Below are positions 16,496 to 26,584 of a stretch of DNA of 64,000 bases, piece by piece (position 1 is the first letter of the stretch; every line of letters begins with the position of its first letter). A program made the translations under genes and the position numbers. The notes beneath the pieces are model-generated. The model was given only the letters and a program-made list of their open reading frames with translations. It did not search any database and was not told where the DNA came from. This DNA is from Paracoccaceae bacterium. GTDB taxonomy: Bacteria > Pseudomonadota > Alphaproteobacteria > Rhodobacterales > Rhodobacteraceae. The DNA lies in contig CACBXB010000005.1 of NCBI GenBank assembly GCA_902543185.1, positions 62,001-126,000 of the forward strand, read 5' to 3'.

Positions 16496-18511
16496 TTATT
16501 TAGACTCTAAGGTCCAAGTTCCATCCCAATCGCCAGGAGAAGATTTTTCTAATATTTTACATCGAGAGATATACACGTCTGAAGGAGTTGACGGATATCC
16601 TCGATCGATTTCTAAAGGCTTTGATTTTTGAAAGTGTTTCAAGCCTGCGCTAAATTTTCCTTTGGTATAAGCTTCAAAGCCTTTTTCAAAATGCTTTATA
16701 AGGTCCTTTTCTTCCTGTGAAGTATTTTCTACTTCATTAATTATCTCATAAACCCCGACGGGTGTTTCCTTTCCATAAACTTTTATCCGGTCAATAATTC
16801 TACTACTAAATTGTCCTCGTGCATCTTTAGCAACGCTGTCGCTTACTAAATTGTCTATAAAGTACTGCGAACATGCGGTTTCTAGTCTTGCGGCTATATT
16901 GACTGCGTCGCCTATCATAGTTAGGTCAACCCGCGCTTTTGCTGCACCTATATCACACAGAATTACATCTCCTGAGTTAAGACCCATTCTTACCTTTAAA
17001 GGATCTTCTTTCATGATTGGGTCGCTATTGTTTAATTCTTTAATGGCCTTCTGTATCTCTAGTATCGATAACATGCTTTTGTCATGATTTTGCTTGTCGC
17101 CTTCATCAAACCAAAAGGACATGCAGGCATCTCCCATAAATTTATCAATGTCCCCACCATTTTTTGTAATAATTTCGGTTATACTTTCAAACATATTGTT
17201 AATTTGTGAGACGATTTCTTCGGGAGCATATCTTTCACAACGGCCTGTGAATTGAGCAATATCAATGAAGAAGACAATAGCTTGCCTTTTTTCAGCGCGG
17301 GAAGGAAGAGATAATTCACTTAGTACAGATTTTTCCAGTGCAGATTGAAATGAAGCTTTTGAAACATAGCGTTGAAATTGGTCTCGTTCTCGCTCGGTCC
17401 TTATTTCAGCCAAAGTGCGCTCCACCACTGCCGCTAGAGCCTCCGCAGTTGGAGGCGTTGCAACCGTATCTTTTGCCCCGGCATTTAAGGCCATTCTTCT
17501 ATCGCCTTCGTTATCTTGATCAACAAGAGCGATGAAAGCTAAATCTGAATTTGTATGTTCAGACTTGCAAATTTTATCAACATCTATAATCGAGCCATCT
17601 TTAAGCGAAGTAGATGAGATAATTAGATCGCTTGAAAACTTTTTTAGAAGCCTTTGTGCGTCACTTATGCCAAAACAAGTTCTTGTAGAAAAACCTTGTT
17701 TATTTAAATAGTTTGCGATGTTTTCTGCCTGGTATCCGTCCTCGTCAATAATAAGAATTTTTTCTCTTAGAACAGACTGCAGTGCGAATGAACGATTTAT
17801 TCTTTCGAGTAAGTCGTCAAAGATAACAGGTTTTGGCATATATTCATCAACGCCGGCGGCAAAGCCTTTTTTCTGATCTTCAGCAGACTTGAGAGTGCTT
17901 GACATGATAATGTAGCAGTCCTGGGTAACTTTGTTGTTTCTGATCTCAGTACAGGCTTCAAAGCCATTCATTACAGGCATTTCAATGTCGCAAATTACTA
18001 AGTTTGGTTTAGTTGATACGGCTGTCTCCACACCCTCTTGCCCATCGAAAGCTTGTTCGACAATAAAACCTTTTTCTTTTAATGGCCCAACAAGGTTCTT
18101 ATGTACCAATTTAGAGTCATCAATTAGGAGAATTCTTTTTCTATGATCATTGAGACGATTGGCTTCTTCAATAATTAATTCAAGTGAACAGGGAGCTTGA
18201 ATGAAAGATGAGAAGCCCTTCAGGGCATCTGATTTTATAAGATAATCGAAGGATAGAAAAATTACTTTAAGTTCTTTAAAAAAAATGCCTTTCAATTTTT
18301 TTCCTATGTCAAAAAAGATATTTTCATTTTTATCTGACTGTAGAACGAGTGTGGCATCCGGGTTCTCAGCGACTGCTCTTGGTATATTCTCAATCTCTAG
18401 GAATTCAATTCGATTGTCTGTTTCATCACTAGTTGATTTTAGGTATTTATTAAAATCTTCATTTTCTATACAGAAAATCAATTTGGAATTGAGTGGATTG
18501 GTAATATTCAT
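16496..18511 (-). CDS. Response regulator with class III adenylate/guanylate cyclase domain
   Basis: 671 residues. Residues 1-120 are divergent (receiver-like at best); 125-245 are a good receiver with DD (131-132), phospho-acceptor Asp175 in VICDIEMPVMNG and Lys227; 250-370 are a second receiver that lacks the acceptor Asp (ISSTSLKDG). Residues 405-595 are a class III cyclase: metal Asp417 (FFIDIAQFTG), Lys457 and Asp461 (GGDIDKFMGDACMSFW), and Asn538/Arg542 in MIGDAVNIAARLE. The end (600-650) looks TPR-like. All catalytic residues are present, so it should make cAMP or cGMP when phosphorylated by the CheA next to it, whose stop overlaps its start by 4 bp. It is the apparent output of the operon. 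Confidence 0.88.
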   Translation of the reverse strand: MNITNPLNSKLIFCIENEDFNKYLKSTSDETDNRIEFLEIENIPRAVAENPDATLVLQSDKNENIFFDIGKKLKGIFFKELKVIFLSFDYLIKSDALKGFSSFIQAPCSLELIIEEANRLNDHRKRILLIDDSKLVHKNLVGPLKEKGFIVEQAFDGQEGVETAVSTKPNLVICDIEMPVMNGFEACTEIRNNKVTQDCYIIMSSTLKSAEDQKKGFAAGVDEYMPKPVIFDDLLERINRSFALQSVLREKILIIDEDGYQAENIANYLNKQGFSTRTCFGISDAQRLLKKFSSDLIISSTSLKDGSIIDVDKICKSEHTNSDLAFIALVDQDNEGDRRMALNAGAKDTVATPPTAEALAAVVERTLAEIRTERERDQFQRYVSKASFQSALEKSVLSELSLPSRAEKRQAIVFFIDIAQFTGRCERYAPEEIVSQINNMFESITEIITKNGGDIDKFMGDACMSFWFDEGDKQNHDKSMLSILEIQKAIKELNNSDPIMKEDPLKVRMGLNSGDVILCDIGAAKARVDLTMIGDAVNIAARLETACSQYFIDNLVSDSVAKDARGQFSSRIIDRIKVYGKETPVGVYEIINEVENTSQEEKDLIKHFEKGFEAYTKGKFSAGLKHFQKSKPLEIDRGYPSTPSDVYISRCKILEKSSPGDWDGTWTLESK

Positions 18512-21414
18512 TCTTGCTTCCCACTCTTTAATTCTTCGTTTACAATAGACAGCTTAATATCCACCTCAGTAAGCAGAGCTGCCAAGTCTACGGGTTTTTC
18601 AAAAAAGTTGGAAACATCTAAATCTTCTAAGCGCGTCAGTATACTTTCTTTGTTAATATGTCCTCCTGATATGACGAAAATAGGAGTGTTCTTGTAAGAC
18701 GAAGTCTTTCTTAAATTTTCAATAAGTTCGTATCCATCCATTAAAGGCATTTGAATATCAACAAAAAATGCGTTAAAGTTTGTAGTATCAGCGGCTTTAA
18801 GAGCTTCAAAACCATCACCGGCTTCTTCGGTATTATAGCCTTGAATTTGTAAAAATTCACAAATCCTTTTCCTTTGCATTTTAGAGTCATCAACAACTAA
18901 AATTTTTTGCAAAGACCGTTTATGTTCCTCAGTGTCTAAATCCTGGACTTCTTCGGCAAGACTATTCGTTTCTTTTTCTGGATTATATTGAGTTAGTTCT
19001 AAAACGTTCAGAATTAAAACCAATTTACTGTTGGAGAGAATAGTACAACCTATTACAAAAGGAGCCGATTCAATCAAGTTCCCAAGTTGCTTTAATAATA
19101 CATTTTGTTGTCCTTGTACCTCGTCCACTATAACGCCAATTTTATTTTCACCATCGTTTAGAATAAGTAAAAATTTATTTTCTTCATATTTTGGGTTCTT
19201 AGGATAGCCAAGAAAATCCGATAAAAGGCGCGTTGGAACTAATTCGCCTCTGAAATTGAAAACTAATGTATCATTAATATTTTTAATATCAGTTTTCAGG
19301 TTCACATTAATTATCTCTTCTACATTTAAGATTGGAAAAGCAAATTCATATTTATTTTCAGAAACAAGTAGAATACCAACGACAGCTAATGTTAGCGGTA
19401 AACGCAATGTAATTTTAGTGCCCTGGCCAACTTTACTTTCAACTTTAATGGAACCTTGCATTTGATTGATTGATGTTTTCACAACATCCATACCAACGCC
19501 TCTTCCAGATAATTCTGTAACTTGCTCAGCTGATGAAAAACCTGGCTCAAAAATTAAATCAAATATTTCCTTTTCGCTTAACTCAGCAGCTCTTTCTGTA
19601 CTTAGCAATTTTTTTTCCACGGCTTTTGCTGCTATTATGTTGCTATCTATTCCCTTCCCATCATCTTCAATTTCAATAATTGCATTTGAACCTAAGTAAT
19701 ATGCGCTTAAATTGATTTGGCCTATTTCGGTTTTATTATTAGCTGCTCTTTGTTGATCCGTTTCAATTCCATGATCAATCGAATTTCTTATCAGGTGCAA
19801 GAGTGGGTCAGCTAATTGATTGATTAAAATTTTATCTAGCTCTGTTTCGCCACCCTGAATTTTCAATTCAACTTTTTTTCCAATTTGCCGTGCAATATCT
19901 CTAACTTGCGCTGGAAATCTATTGAAAAGATTAGAAATAGGTAGCATTCGGAAATTCATTGCACCGCTTTGTAGCCGCGAACTTAAAACTTCTAAATCCT
20001 CAATGTTCTTCTGCAAATTGGCATTATGGATAGCAATTTTTTCTAAGCCCATGTTAATGTCTGTTTGATATTTTGGTACGAAAGACAGATTGATATTTTT
20101 CTGATCAATTTCAGAAAGCTCTGACGAGAACTCTTTGTTTAGTGCTTCAATATCTTGATTAACTTGCTCGATTGCATCAGAAAGAAGCTTTTGATCATTA
20201 TCAAGCCTGATCCTATTTATGTAAACCTCTGAGGATGTGTTAAGGACGGTATCAAGTTTATCAGCTGAAACTTTTATAGATTCTTCCCTTACAATATTAG
20301 CAGTTGTCTTAGTTTTATTATCAGAAGGCTTTGTATCATTGAATTTTGCTGCCGTTTCTTCGGGTTTGGATTTTTCAATATTCTGTATATTGCGCTTATT
20401 TATTTCCACCGTGTCGTCATTGGATACGAGTGCTAATATTAGATCATTTATCTTTGTTTTAACTGGCCCTCTATGTGCGACTTCGTCCGTGATAATTCCA
20501 ATTCTTTTAATGCACTCTAAGGAAATATCTATTAATCGAGCATCAAGTGTTAATTTATCGGAACGAACATTATCCAAGACAGTTTCTAACTCATGGGAAA
20601 GTGTTTCAATTTTTTTTATTTCGATTAGCCTAGAGCCGCCCTTCACTGTATGAACTGCTCGGAAAAGTTCGTTTATCAATTCTTTTGAAGTAGGATTATT
20701 TTCTAGTTCTATTAACAGGTTTTCGCTCGCCTGAAGGCTTTCCCAAGCTTCTTCGCAGAAGTCACTTATTAACCCAACCTTATCATTCGGAATATCTAAA
20801 ACTTCATCTTGCTCTTCTTCGAGTTCTTCTAATTTTTTTGATGTCGATTTGGCACTTACTTGGGGGGAGGGCGCCGGTTTTTTTGCTTCAACGGTTTTTT
20901 CCTGAATTGCTTTGCTATTAGATAACCTTGCCTCTCTTTTCTCGACGGTTTCTTTTAATATTTCTGAAATTGGATCTGTTAAGTAAATAGCGCATTCAGA
21001 AACTACATCCGTGATGTCTAAACTGGTAGACTTACTTTTCCTTAGGTCTTTAATCACTTGAGCTAATTTTTCAATTAAAAGACCTAAAAGGTATGACATG
21101 GAATAATTTGAATATGTTTGAAAATATCTTGCACTGTCTGCAATCAACTCAGCCAACATACCTAAATGAGAAGTTTTTTGGCTCCCCATTATTTGACCAA
21201 ATCCTCTTATGAAGTGGCAATCAGTATAAGTTAGGTCAAATATTTCCTGTAAGTCATGATTTCCGGCTTCTATTTTTCCTATATAGGATCTTAGGTTCGA
21301 TATCTTATTATCTATAGCCGTAAGTATATGGCTTTCCTCAGCTGAACCGGGAAGCTTTTCATTTTTGTTATCTATATCCCAAGTTTCAAGGGCATTGCTG
21401 AGGTCTTGCAGCAT
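18508..21414 (-). CDS. cheA: Hybrid CheA histidine kinase with two HPt domains and a C-terminal receiver
   Basis: 968 residues. A first HPt-like domain covers about 30-130 (His67 in CHFIRGFGQIMG), a canonical HPt about 212-330 (His255 in FRAVHTVKGGSRL), dimerisation helices about 380-490, the HATPase domain about 495-675 (N box LLHLIRNSIDHG, G1 EDDGKGID, G2 ELSGRGVGMDVV), a CheW-like domain about 675-815, and a receiver 836-955 with Asp886 (FFVDIQMPLMDG) and Lys940. It autophosphorylates in response to the chemoreceptor and passes phosphate to receivers in itself and in the cyclase protein. The hybrid layout is like ChpA/FrzE systems rather than flagellar CheA. Confidence 0.92.
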   Translation of the reverse strand: MLQDLSNALETWDIDNKNEKLPGSAEESHILTAIDNKISNLRSYIGKIEAGNHDLQEIFDLTYTDCHFIRGFGQIMGSQKTSHLGMLAELIADSARYFQTYSNYSMSYLLGLLIEKLAQVIKDLRKSKSTSLDITDVVSECAIYLTDPISEILKETVEKREARLSNSKAIQEKTVEAKKPAPSPQVSAKSTSKKLEELEEEQDEVLDIPNDKVGLISDFCEEAWESLQASENLLIELENNPTSKELINELFRAVHTVKGGSRLIEIKKIETLSHELETVLDNVRSDKLTLDARLIDISLECIKRIGIITDEVAHRGPVKTKINDLILALVSNDDTVEINKRNIQNIEKSKPEETAAKFNDTKPSDNKTKTTANIVREESIKVSADKLDTVLNTSSEVYINRIRLDNDQKLLSDAIEQVNQDIEALNKEFSSELSEIDQKNINLSFVPKYQTDINMGLEKIAIHNANLQKNIEDLEVLSSRLQSGAMNFRMLPISNLFNRFPAQVRDIARQIGKKVELKIQGGETELDKILINQLADPLLHLIRNSIDHGIETDQQRAANNKTEIGQINLSAYYLGSNAIIEIEDDGKGIDSNIIAAKAVEKKLLSTERAAELSEKEIFDLIFEPGFSSAEQVTELSGRGVGMDVVKTSINQMQGSIKVESKVGQGTKITLRLPLTLAVVGILLVSENKYEFAFPILNVEEIINVNLKTDIKNINDTLVFNFRGELVPTRLLSDFLGYPKNPKYEENKFLLILNDGENKIGVIVDEVQGQQNVLLKQLGNLIESAPFVIGCTILSNSKLVLILNVLELTQYNPEKETNSLAEEVQDLDTEEHKRSLQKILVVDDSKMQRKRICEFLQIQGYNTEEAGDGFEALKAADTTNFNAFFVDIQMPLMDGYELIENLRKTSSYKNTPIFVISGGHINKESILTRLEDLDVSNFFEKPVDLAALLTEVDIKLSIVNEELKSGKQE

Positions 21415-21441
21415 TGTTAAGTTAAACCTTTTCTTCCCACA

Positions 21442-23325
21442 TTAATATCTGCCGAAATCTTGTTTGCTTTCTGATTTGTTTTCCTCATTTGAGGATGTGT
21501 CTGTTTCGTCAGTTTTGTCTTCTGAGGTATTCTCTTGATTTTCTTCTTTTTCATCGTTGATTTCTATGTCATCTTCAATCTCTGCTAACTTAAACTGCTT
21601 CACCAGGTCTTCTAGGTCGGGCACAATTTGTGCGAGTTCATTTGCGGAAACGGATAAGTTTGATGAGGCGAGGGCATTTTGTTGAATGACGTTATCAAGG
21701 GTTTTGATTGCCCCATTAATTTGCTCTGCACCAGTGGCTTGCTCTTTGGAAGATGCGCTAATGTTTTGAACAAGGTTTTGCGTTTTCTCAATCTCAGGTA
21801 GGAGCTCATCGAGCATTTGGTTAGTTTCGTCTGCTAACTTTTTGCCATCTGTCGATGATCTTTGTATTTCTGAAGCTGCGTCTTTACTGAGTTCAGCAAG
21901 CTTTGATACTTCAGAGGCAACAACAGCAAACCCCTTACCATGTTCTCCAGCTCTCGCAGCTTCTACCGAAGCATTAAGCGCCAATAGTTCAATCTTACGG
22001 GTAATTTCGCCAACGATAGCAATACGTTCAAAAATATCGCTCATTGCTTCTGATGTCTTCTTCATAGAGTTTGAGCACACAAGCGCGTTTTCAGCGAGTA
22101 GTTTTGCTGTTTCATCTGTCTCTGTGGCGTTTCTAGCATTTTCGTTAATCGTATTTGCCATCTCATCCATTGATGCAGATGTTTCTTGGACAGAAGTTGC
22201 CTGTTGGCTTGTTCCGTCTGATACTTGGTCAGCTGTTACTTCCAATTTTGAGGAGTTTTCAGATATTTTTTCAATCACTAGGCTCATAGCTCCAATAACT
22301 TCAACAATCTTATCACGCATCTGACTAGTTGAGATAAGAAGGCTACTGACCTCATCATTACCGGACGCTTTTATTTCAGCCGACAAATCGCCCTCAGTTA
22401 TTGCATTCACTGCAGAGTTTGCGTTGCGAAGCTTCGTTCTGATACCTGCTGTAAGTAGTAGCCCGAAAGTCAATGCTGCTAAAGTTGAGGCAATCCCCAC
22501 AATCAACGTCACATATAAAGATTGTGCCTGTGCACTATCCATCGATGAAAAAGCTAATTTTTTGGCTTCTTGGATTTCTCTGAATAAGTTAAGATAGCTT
22601 CCATCTTTTATAATATCCTGCAAAACTTTTTGTTTCTCAGCTAAGTTTGCATTCGCCTTTAAGATTTTTTCTTTAAGTTCGCTTAAGCTTTTTTTATACA
22701 AATTCGAATAGGGACTAAGCTGCGTTGAAGTTATAAATTCATTGTAAGCCAAGACAGCCTTTTTCACTCTATCTTGTGCTCTTTTAATGTCTCTATAATT
22801 ACCCTCTATCCCATCTAGAGCTGTGATAATTTTTTTATAAATTTTTATTGCTTCACCGCTAATTGGTGGTTCTACAAGTTCCTCCACCCTCTGTTTGATA
22901 GTAACTTTTCTAAATTTATTTGACTGCGCCTCTTTAACTATTTCATTGATTGTCATTTTGGCCTTTTGAAGATCATTAAACGCATCTTTCGAAAATTTAT
23001 CAGCTGTATTTATAGCTGCATTGAATTGGTCTCGACCTTCCTCAATCGCATTAAAATTGGTGCCTTGATCAGATCCGGCCAAACCCAATTCTAATGTAGC
23101 CCGTGTGACAAAAGCGGACGACTGAATAAGAGAAGCGTTCATATTGTTTATTTGTGTCTCCAAAGCAGACTCGATTTGGTTTAGCCGTTCAGTTTTTATC
23201 CCCATCGAATTTATAACGTACATTGCGTAGCCGCCAAATGATGCTAAAAGCAGAGCTAGTCCGAGCACCAGAAGCAAAATTTTTAAGGTTATTGTGAATT
23301 GAAAACTTTGCTTTTTAGCAGTCAT
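21442..23325 (-). CDS. Transmembrane methyl-accepting chemotaxis protein
   Basis: 627 residues. TM1 at about 15-37 and TM2 at about 269-293 bracket a 230-residue, mostly helical periplasmic sensor that I do not recognise. A HAMP domain follows, then the cytoplasmic coiled coil whose hairpin tip, with [20 protein letters not shown], lies near 440-476. The last 45 residues are a very acidic, Glu/Asp/Ser/Asn-rich tail ending QDFGRY, with no NWETF-type pentapeptide. It is the only receptor in the operon and so presumably feeds the CheA here through the double CheW protein. The ligand is unknown. Confidence 0.93.
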   Translation of the reverse strand: MTAKKQSFQFTITLKILLLVLGLALLLASFGGYAMYVINSMGIKTERLNQIESALETQINNMNASLIQSSAFVTRATLELGLAGSDQGTNFNAIEEGRDQFNAAINTADKFSKDAFNDLQKAKMTINEIVKEAQSNKFRKVTIKQRVEELVEPPISGEAIKIYKKIITALDGIEGNYRDIKRAQDRVKKAVLAYNEFITSTQLSPYSNLYKKSLSELKEKILKANANLAEKQKVLQDIIKDGSYLNLFREIQEAKKLAFSSMDSAQAQSLYVTLIVGIASTLAALTFGLLLTAGIRTKLRNANSAVNAITEGDLSAEIKASGNDEVSSLLISTSQMRDKIVEVIGAMSLVIEKISENSSKLEVTADQVSDGTSQQATSVQETSASMDEMANTINENARNATETDETAKLLAENALVCSNSMKKTSEAMSDIFERIAIVGEITRKIELLALNASVEAARAGEHGKGFAVVASEVSKLAELSKDAASEIQRSSTDGKKLADETNQMLDELLPEIEKTQNLVQNISASSKEQATGAEQINGAIKTLDNVIQQNALASSNLSVSANELAQIVPDLEDLVKQFKLAEIEDDIEINDEKEENQENTSEDKTDETDTSSNEENKSESKQDFGRY

Positions 23326-23375
23326 TTATTTACTCCGTTTTTTAGACTAAAGGTCTGCCTATTCATTACAAACAA

Positions 23376-24620
23376 TTAATTTTTTTGATATTCTTGTAGC
23401 TCTGGTGATTTAAGAAAGAGGTCTGGTTTAAAGATGAGTGTCACCTCACCTCCTGTTTCCTGAAAACTGGGAAAGTAATTTGGGATTTCATTTTGGAAAA
23501 CTTTGGTTGACTCCTGAAAGGACGATTGCCGAATAGACTGGATGCCTAGAACACGATCTATACAAAGAGCAAAATCTACTCCCGATACACTGACAACAAT
23601 AAATTTGTTACGCTCGTCTATTACCGTAAGTTCATGACCAAGATACTTTGAAAGATCTATACAGCTCAAAACTTGCCCACGCAGACTGATCAAGCCTCGA
23701 ATAAAATCTGCTACTTTGTATAGTGGAGTTACGTCTGATCCTTCAATAACCTCAAGAACTTTTGTGATTTCAATAGCGATTGTGCTGTTTTTTATTTTCG
23801 CGACCATGTAATCGTGGTGTAAATCGGTTAATTCTTCGTCACTAGGTTCGTTATCTATATCTTCTTCAGTTCCTACAGCTATCTGGTTTTTTAACTCTGA
23901 GAAAACCAGCACAGATATTTTTTCTGGTGAGAAAATGAAAAGATTTTGTTCTCCATACCAAACGATATCTTTTAAGAGATCGCTTGTATTTTCATCTTCA
24001 TATGCCGCTTCATTTTTATAGTTACTCGTGGATTTTATAGACACAATTCCAACATGCGTTTCCATCGTGAGTGCAAACATAATTCCTTTATAATTTACTG
24101 TAATGATGGCACTGGGCATTTTGTCTAAGTTATTACTTTCATCCTTTTTAATTTCACCAATCTTCAAATAGCTTTCCTGGCTTTGGAAAATAGGTAGGAG
24201 CTTTCCTCTGTATTCGGTAGTTCCAATACAAGACCTTAAAAACCCTTTCAGTGGTGAGATGGCGCCATAATCGTTTGTAATTTCTGTGACATAAGCTACC
24301 GGTATCCCGAAGAGAATTCCTCCGCATTCGTATACAAACACCTCACTTGTATTTATAATCTCGTCAATTTTTGGATCAGCACTTTGATTTATTTGACCCT
24401 CAATTGTGTCAACTTGTGAAATTTTTTGATGTTCTTTTTTGGTTAATTTTTTCTTCTTTGACTTTTTTACTTTGACTTGATCAATTTTTTCTTTTTTTTC
24501 TGGAGCAGTGACTACGGTTTTAGGTTGTTCAATCACAGAACTTGGCAGTGCATCAACTAATTGATTGAATTTTTCTTCCGAAATATTTTTTGGCGATATT
24601 TTGTCAAATTTTTTAGCCAA
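23376..24620 (-). CDS. cheW: Double CheW-domain coupling protein
   Basis: 414 residues. About 95 N-terminal residues are charged and rich in Lys (KSKKKKLTKKEHQK), probably disordered. Two CheW-like domains follow, about 100-240 (FVYECGGILFGIPVAYVTEI; PLKGFLRSCIGTTEYRGKLL) and 265-405 (YMVAKIKNSTIAIEITKVLE; YKVADFIRGLISLRGQVLSC). CheW couples receptors to CheA in the array; tandem CheW proteins occur in several alternative-function chemosensory systems. Gaps to the receptor and ParA genes are 50 and 3 bp. Confidence 0.85.
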   Translation of the reverse strand: MAKKFDKISPKNISEEKFNQLVDALPSSVIEQPKTVVTAPEKKEKIDQVKVKKSKKKKLTKKEHQKISQVDTIEGQINQSADPKIDEIINTSEVFVYECGGILFGIPVAYVTEITNDYGAISPLKGFLRSCIGTTEYRGKLLPIFQSQESYLKIGEIKKDESNNLDKMPSAIITVNYKGIMFALTMETHVGIVSIKSTSNYKNEAAYEDENTSDLLKDIVWYGEQNLFIFSPEKISVLVFSELKNQIAVGTEEDIDNEPSDEELTDLHHDYMVAKIKNSTIAIEITKVLEVIEGSDVTPLYKVADFIRGLISLRGQVLSCIDLSKYLGHELTVIDERNKFIVVSVSGVDFALCIDRVLGIQSIRQSSFQESTKVFQNEIPNYFPSFQETGGEVTLIFKPDLFLKSPELQEYQKN

Positions 24621-24623
24621 AAA

Positions 24624-25253
24624 TCAGGCCCCACGCTTAATCAAGTTCAATGCTTCATTTGTTAAGTCAACAATTTCTTCCGTTGCGGGTTTACTGTAAC
24701 CAATAACTGATATCTTATTAACATTAGTCTCTGCAAAGCAAACTCTTTGTGAAATGCAAGTTTTAGCAACTTGAACCCCATCTTCTTTAAGCTGTTCGAT
24801 TACATGCGATAAGATAGAGCTCCTTTTATTGACACCATTCAAAACGGTCAAAATTGGTGCTTTCTTTATATCTCGATTAGATTGCTTGAGAAAAACTTCA
24901 ATCCAACCTTGCCCGACTATATCGTCTCTAGAAACGCGGCATGGTGTGATAATCAAAGAAGATTGGAAAAGAAACTGAGCCATTTCTTTGGTTAGACTGC
25001 CCTGCGTATCTATCAGCATAAAATCAACATCAACATTTTCCGATGCCATAAACTCCGCTTGGTCAATAATTTCAACTCGGGATAATAATTTATCTTTTGT
25101 TCCAGTGATCCAATCTTGAGAACATTTTTGCTGATCTGCGTCTACTAGCGCTACTGAATAACCTTCGCGTATTAAAATAGCTGCCATATTAATACATAAT
25201 GTAGATTTTCCTGATCCCCCTTTAACATTTGCAAAAGTTACAACTTTAGCCAC
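24624..25253 (-). CDS. ParA/MinD-like ATPase, probably positioning the chemosensory array
   Basis: I take the start as GTG at 25253, 7 nt after AAGGA, giving a 209-residue protein beginning MAKVVTFANVKGGSGKSTLC. The deviant Walker A KGGSGKST with its signature Lys, VALVDADQQKCSQDW and MLIDTQGSL are ParA hallmarks. A longer form from ATG 25283 is possible. ParA homologues (PpfA, ParC) segregate or localise chemosensory clusters in other Proteobacteria. As the first gene of the che operon, that is the likely job here; no parB partner is present. Confidence 0.85.
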   Translation of the reverse strand: MAKVVTFANVKGGSGKSTLCINMAAILIREGYSVALVDADQQKCSQDWITGTKDKLLSRVEIIDQAEFMASENVDVDFMLIDTQGSLTKEMAQFLFQSSLIITPCRVSRDDIVGQGWIEVFLKQSNRDIKKAPILTVLNGVNKRSSILSHVIEQLKEDGVQVAKTCISQRVCFAETNVNKISVIGYSKPATEEIVDLTNEALNLIKRGA

Positions 25254-25433
25254 CTTAGCTTCCTTTTTGATTATTAAAAGCATCTGCTTTTAAGATTGAT
25301 AACACGGTATTTAGATCCAAAAATCAAGTTTCATGGATGTATGGTTGTAAAAACCGAAAATGTAAAAATGCTATCGCCAGCACTTTTTAAAAATGCTAAT
25401 GTAGGAAATCTGCTAATAAAAAGATATTTCACT

Positions 25434-26315
25434 ATGACAACAAACTTTAGGGCGATTGCAACCTGCCTTTTGGCCTACCTTTTTTTTGACATAATGGGCG
25501 TTCATGTGCGTGTCCTGTCAGTTAATTACTCGCCTCAAGAGCTTTCGGTATACCGAAATGTTGTTGGGGTTCTCCCAGCAATTTTTTATATGTGGTATTC
25601 CAAAGAATTAAGCATAAAGTTTTCTGATTATAAAATAGAGAAATGGAAACTTGGAGTATTAAGGGGATTTTTTATTGCGATTGCACAGCTATGTTTCTAT
25701 ACGGCTTTAGCTAAATTAGAATTCGCAACCGTATCCGCGCTCGGTCAAGTGAGTGCATTTTTCACAGTATTATTAGCCATTTTTATTTACAAAGAAAAAG
25801 TTGGTTTTTGGCGATGGACAGCTCTAGTTTTTGGCTTCCTTGGCGCCGTCATGATAATCAGACCCGGATCTGATATTTTTTCTTGGTATTCAATTTTACC
25901 AATTTGCGCGGCTTTTTGTTATGCCTCTTCAATAATTACTTTGCGTAGTTTTAAAAGTTCTGTATCAAGTGCAATTTTATTTCTATATTCTGCAACTTCG
26001 GCAGCTTTTGGGGCGATGGTTCTCGCTTTTGGATCGATTGATTTTACTCCTATAAAATCTCTAATTGATGGTTTTTTAATAACTTCTATGGCTGTTTGTG
26101 GAGGTTTTGGCGTAGTATTTTTGATGTATGCTTTTCGTAACGCACCTGCAGCCTTATTGGCGCCTTTTAGTTACTTTGGAATTTTGACTTCATTTCTTAT
26201 TGGTTGGATAGTTTTTGACGAATTTCCAATAGATACTCTTTTCCCAGGAGTGATTTTAATTTTGATTTCCGGGTTTGTTATACTTTGGCGGGAAAATCGA
26301 GCATCTAAATTTTAA
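25434..26315 (+). CDS. EamA/DMT family transporter
   Basis: The 293-residue form from ATG 25434 starts just before the first hydrophobic segment and contains ten predicted membrane helices in two EamA repeats (for example LEFATVSALGQVSAFFTVLL and AFRNAPAALLAPFSYFGILT). The reading frame is open further upstream to 25296, but the added 46 residues are hydrophilic and atypical. No strong ribosome site is seen. These transporters export or import small metabolites; the substrate is unknown. It is divergent from the chemosensory operon and looks monocistronic. Confidence 0.85.
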   Translation: MTTNFRAIATCLLAYLFFDIMGVHVRVLSVNYSPQELSVYRNVVGVLPAIFYMWYSKELSIKFSDYKIEKWKLGVLRGFFIAIAQLCFYTALAKLEFATVSALGQVSAFFTVLLAIFIYKEKVGFWRWTALVFGFLGAVMIIRPGSDIFSWYSILPICAAFCYASSIITLRSFKSSVSSAILFLYSATSAAFGAMVLAFGSIDFTPIKSLIDGFLITSMAVCGGFGVVFLMYAFRNAPAALLAPFSYFGILTSFLIGWIVFDEFPIDTLFPGVILILISGFVILWRENRASKF

Positions 26316-26584
26316 ATTTAGAAAATTTTTCTTAAAATTGTTTAAATTATTGTTTTTGAGAGTTTATCTTTTATTTTTCAGTTTTAAAAATATGATTTTA
26401 GGCTCAGATTTTTGCCAGGGTAAAAATTGGCCACGACATAAAAATACTTTTTTTTTACAAAAAACGAATTTTTATTACTTTTTCGCTTGCATCTAAATTT
26501 TTTCAATCTATTAAGCCGACACAGACATATGTCGGGGGGTGAACCGCATATTCTTCAACAATAAACGATCGTGGGAGAATTTAC
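26316..26584. other. AT-rich intergenic region upstream of tctC
   Basis: This 269-bp gap is very AT-rich with long T runs and no credible gene. It contains the dyad CCGACA-N8-TGTCGG at 26516-26535, about 50 bp before the tctC start, which may be an operator or leader hairpin. A GGGAG ribosome site precedes tctC at about 26572. Confidence 0.4.

Noticed and set aside
26275-26496. 73-residue frame after the EamA gene
   Set aside because: Translation is dominated by Phe, Leu and Lys from A/T runs, overlaps the EamA end and lacks a ribosome site.
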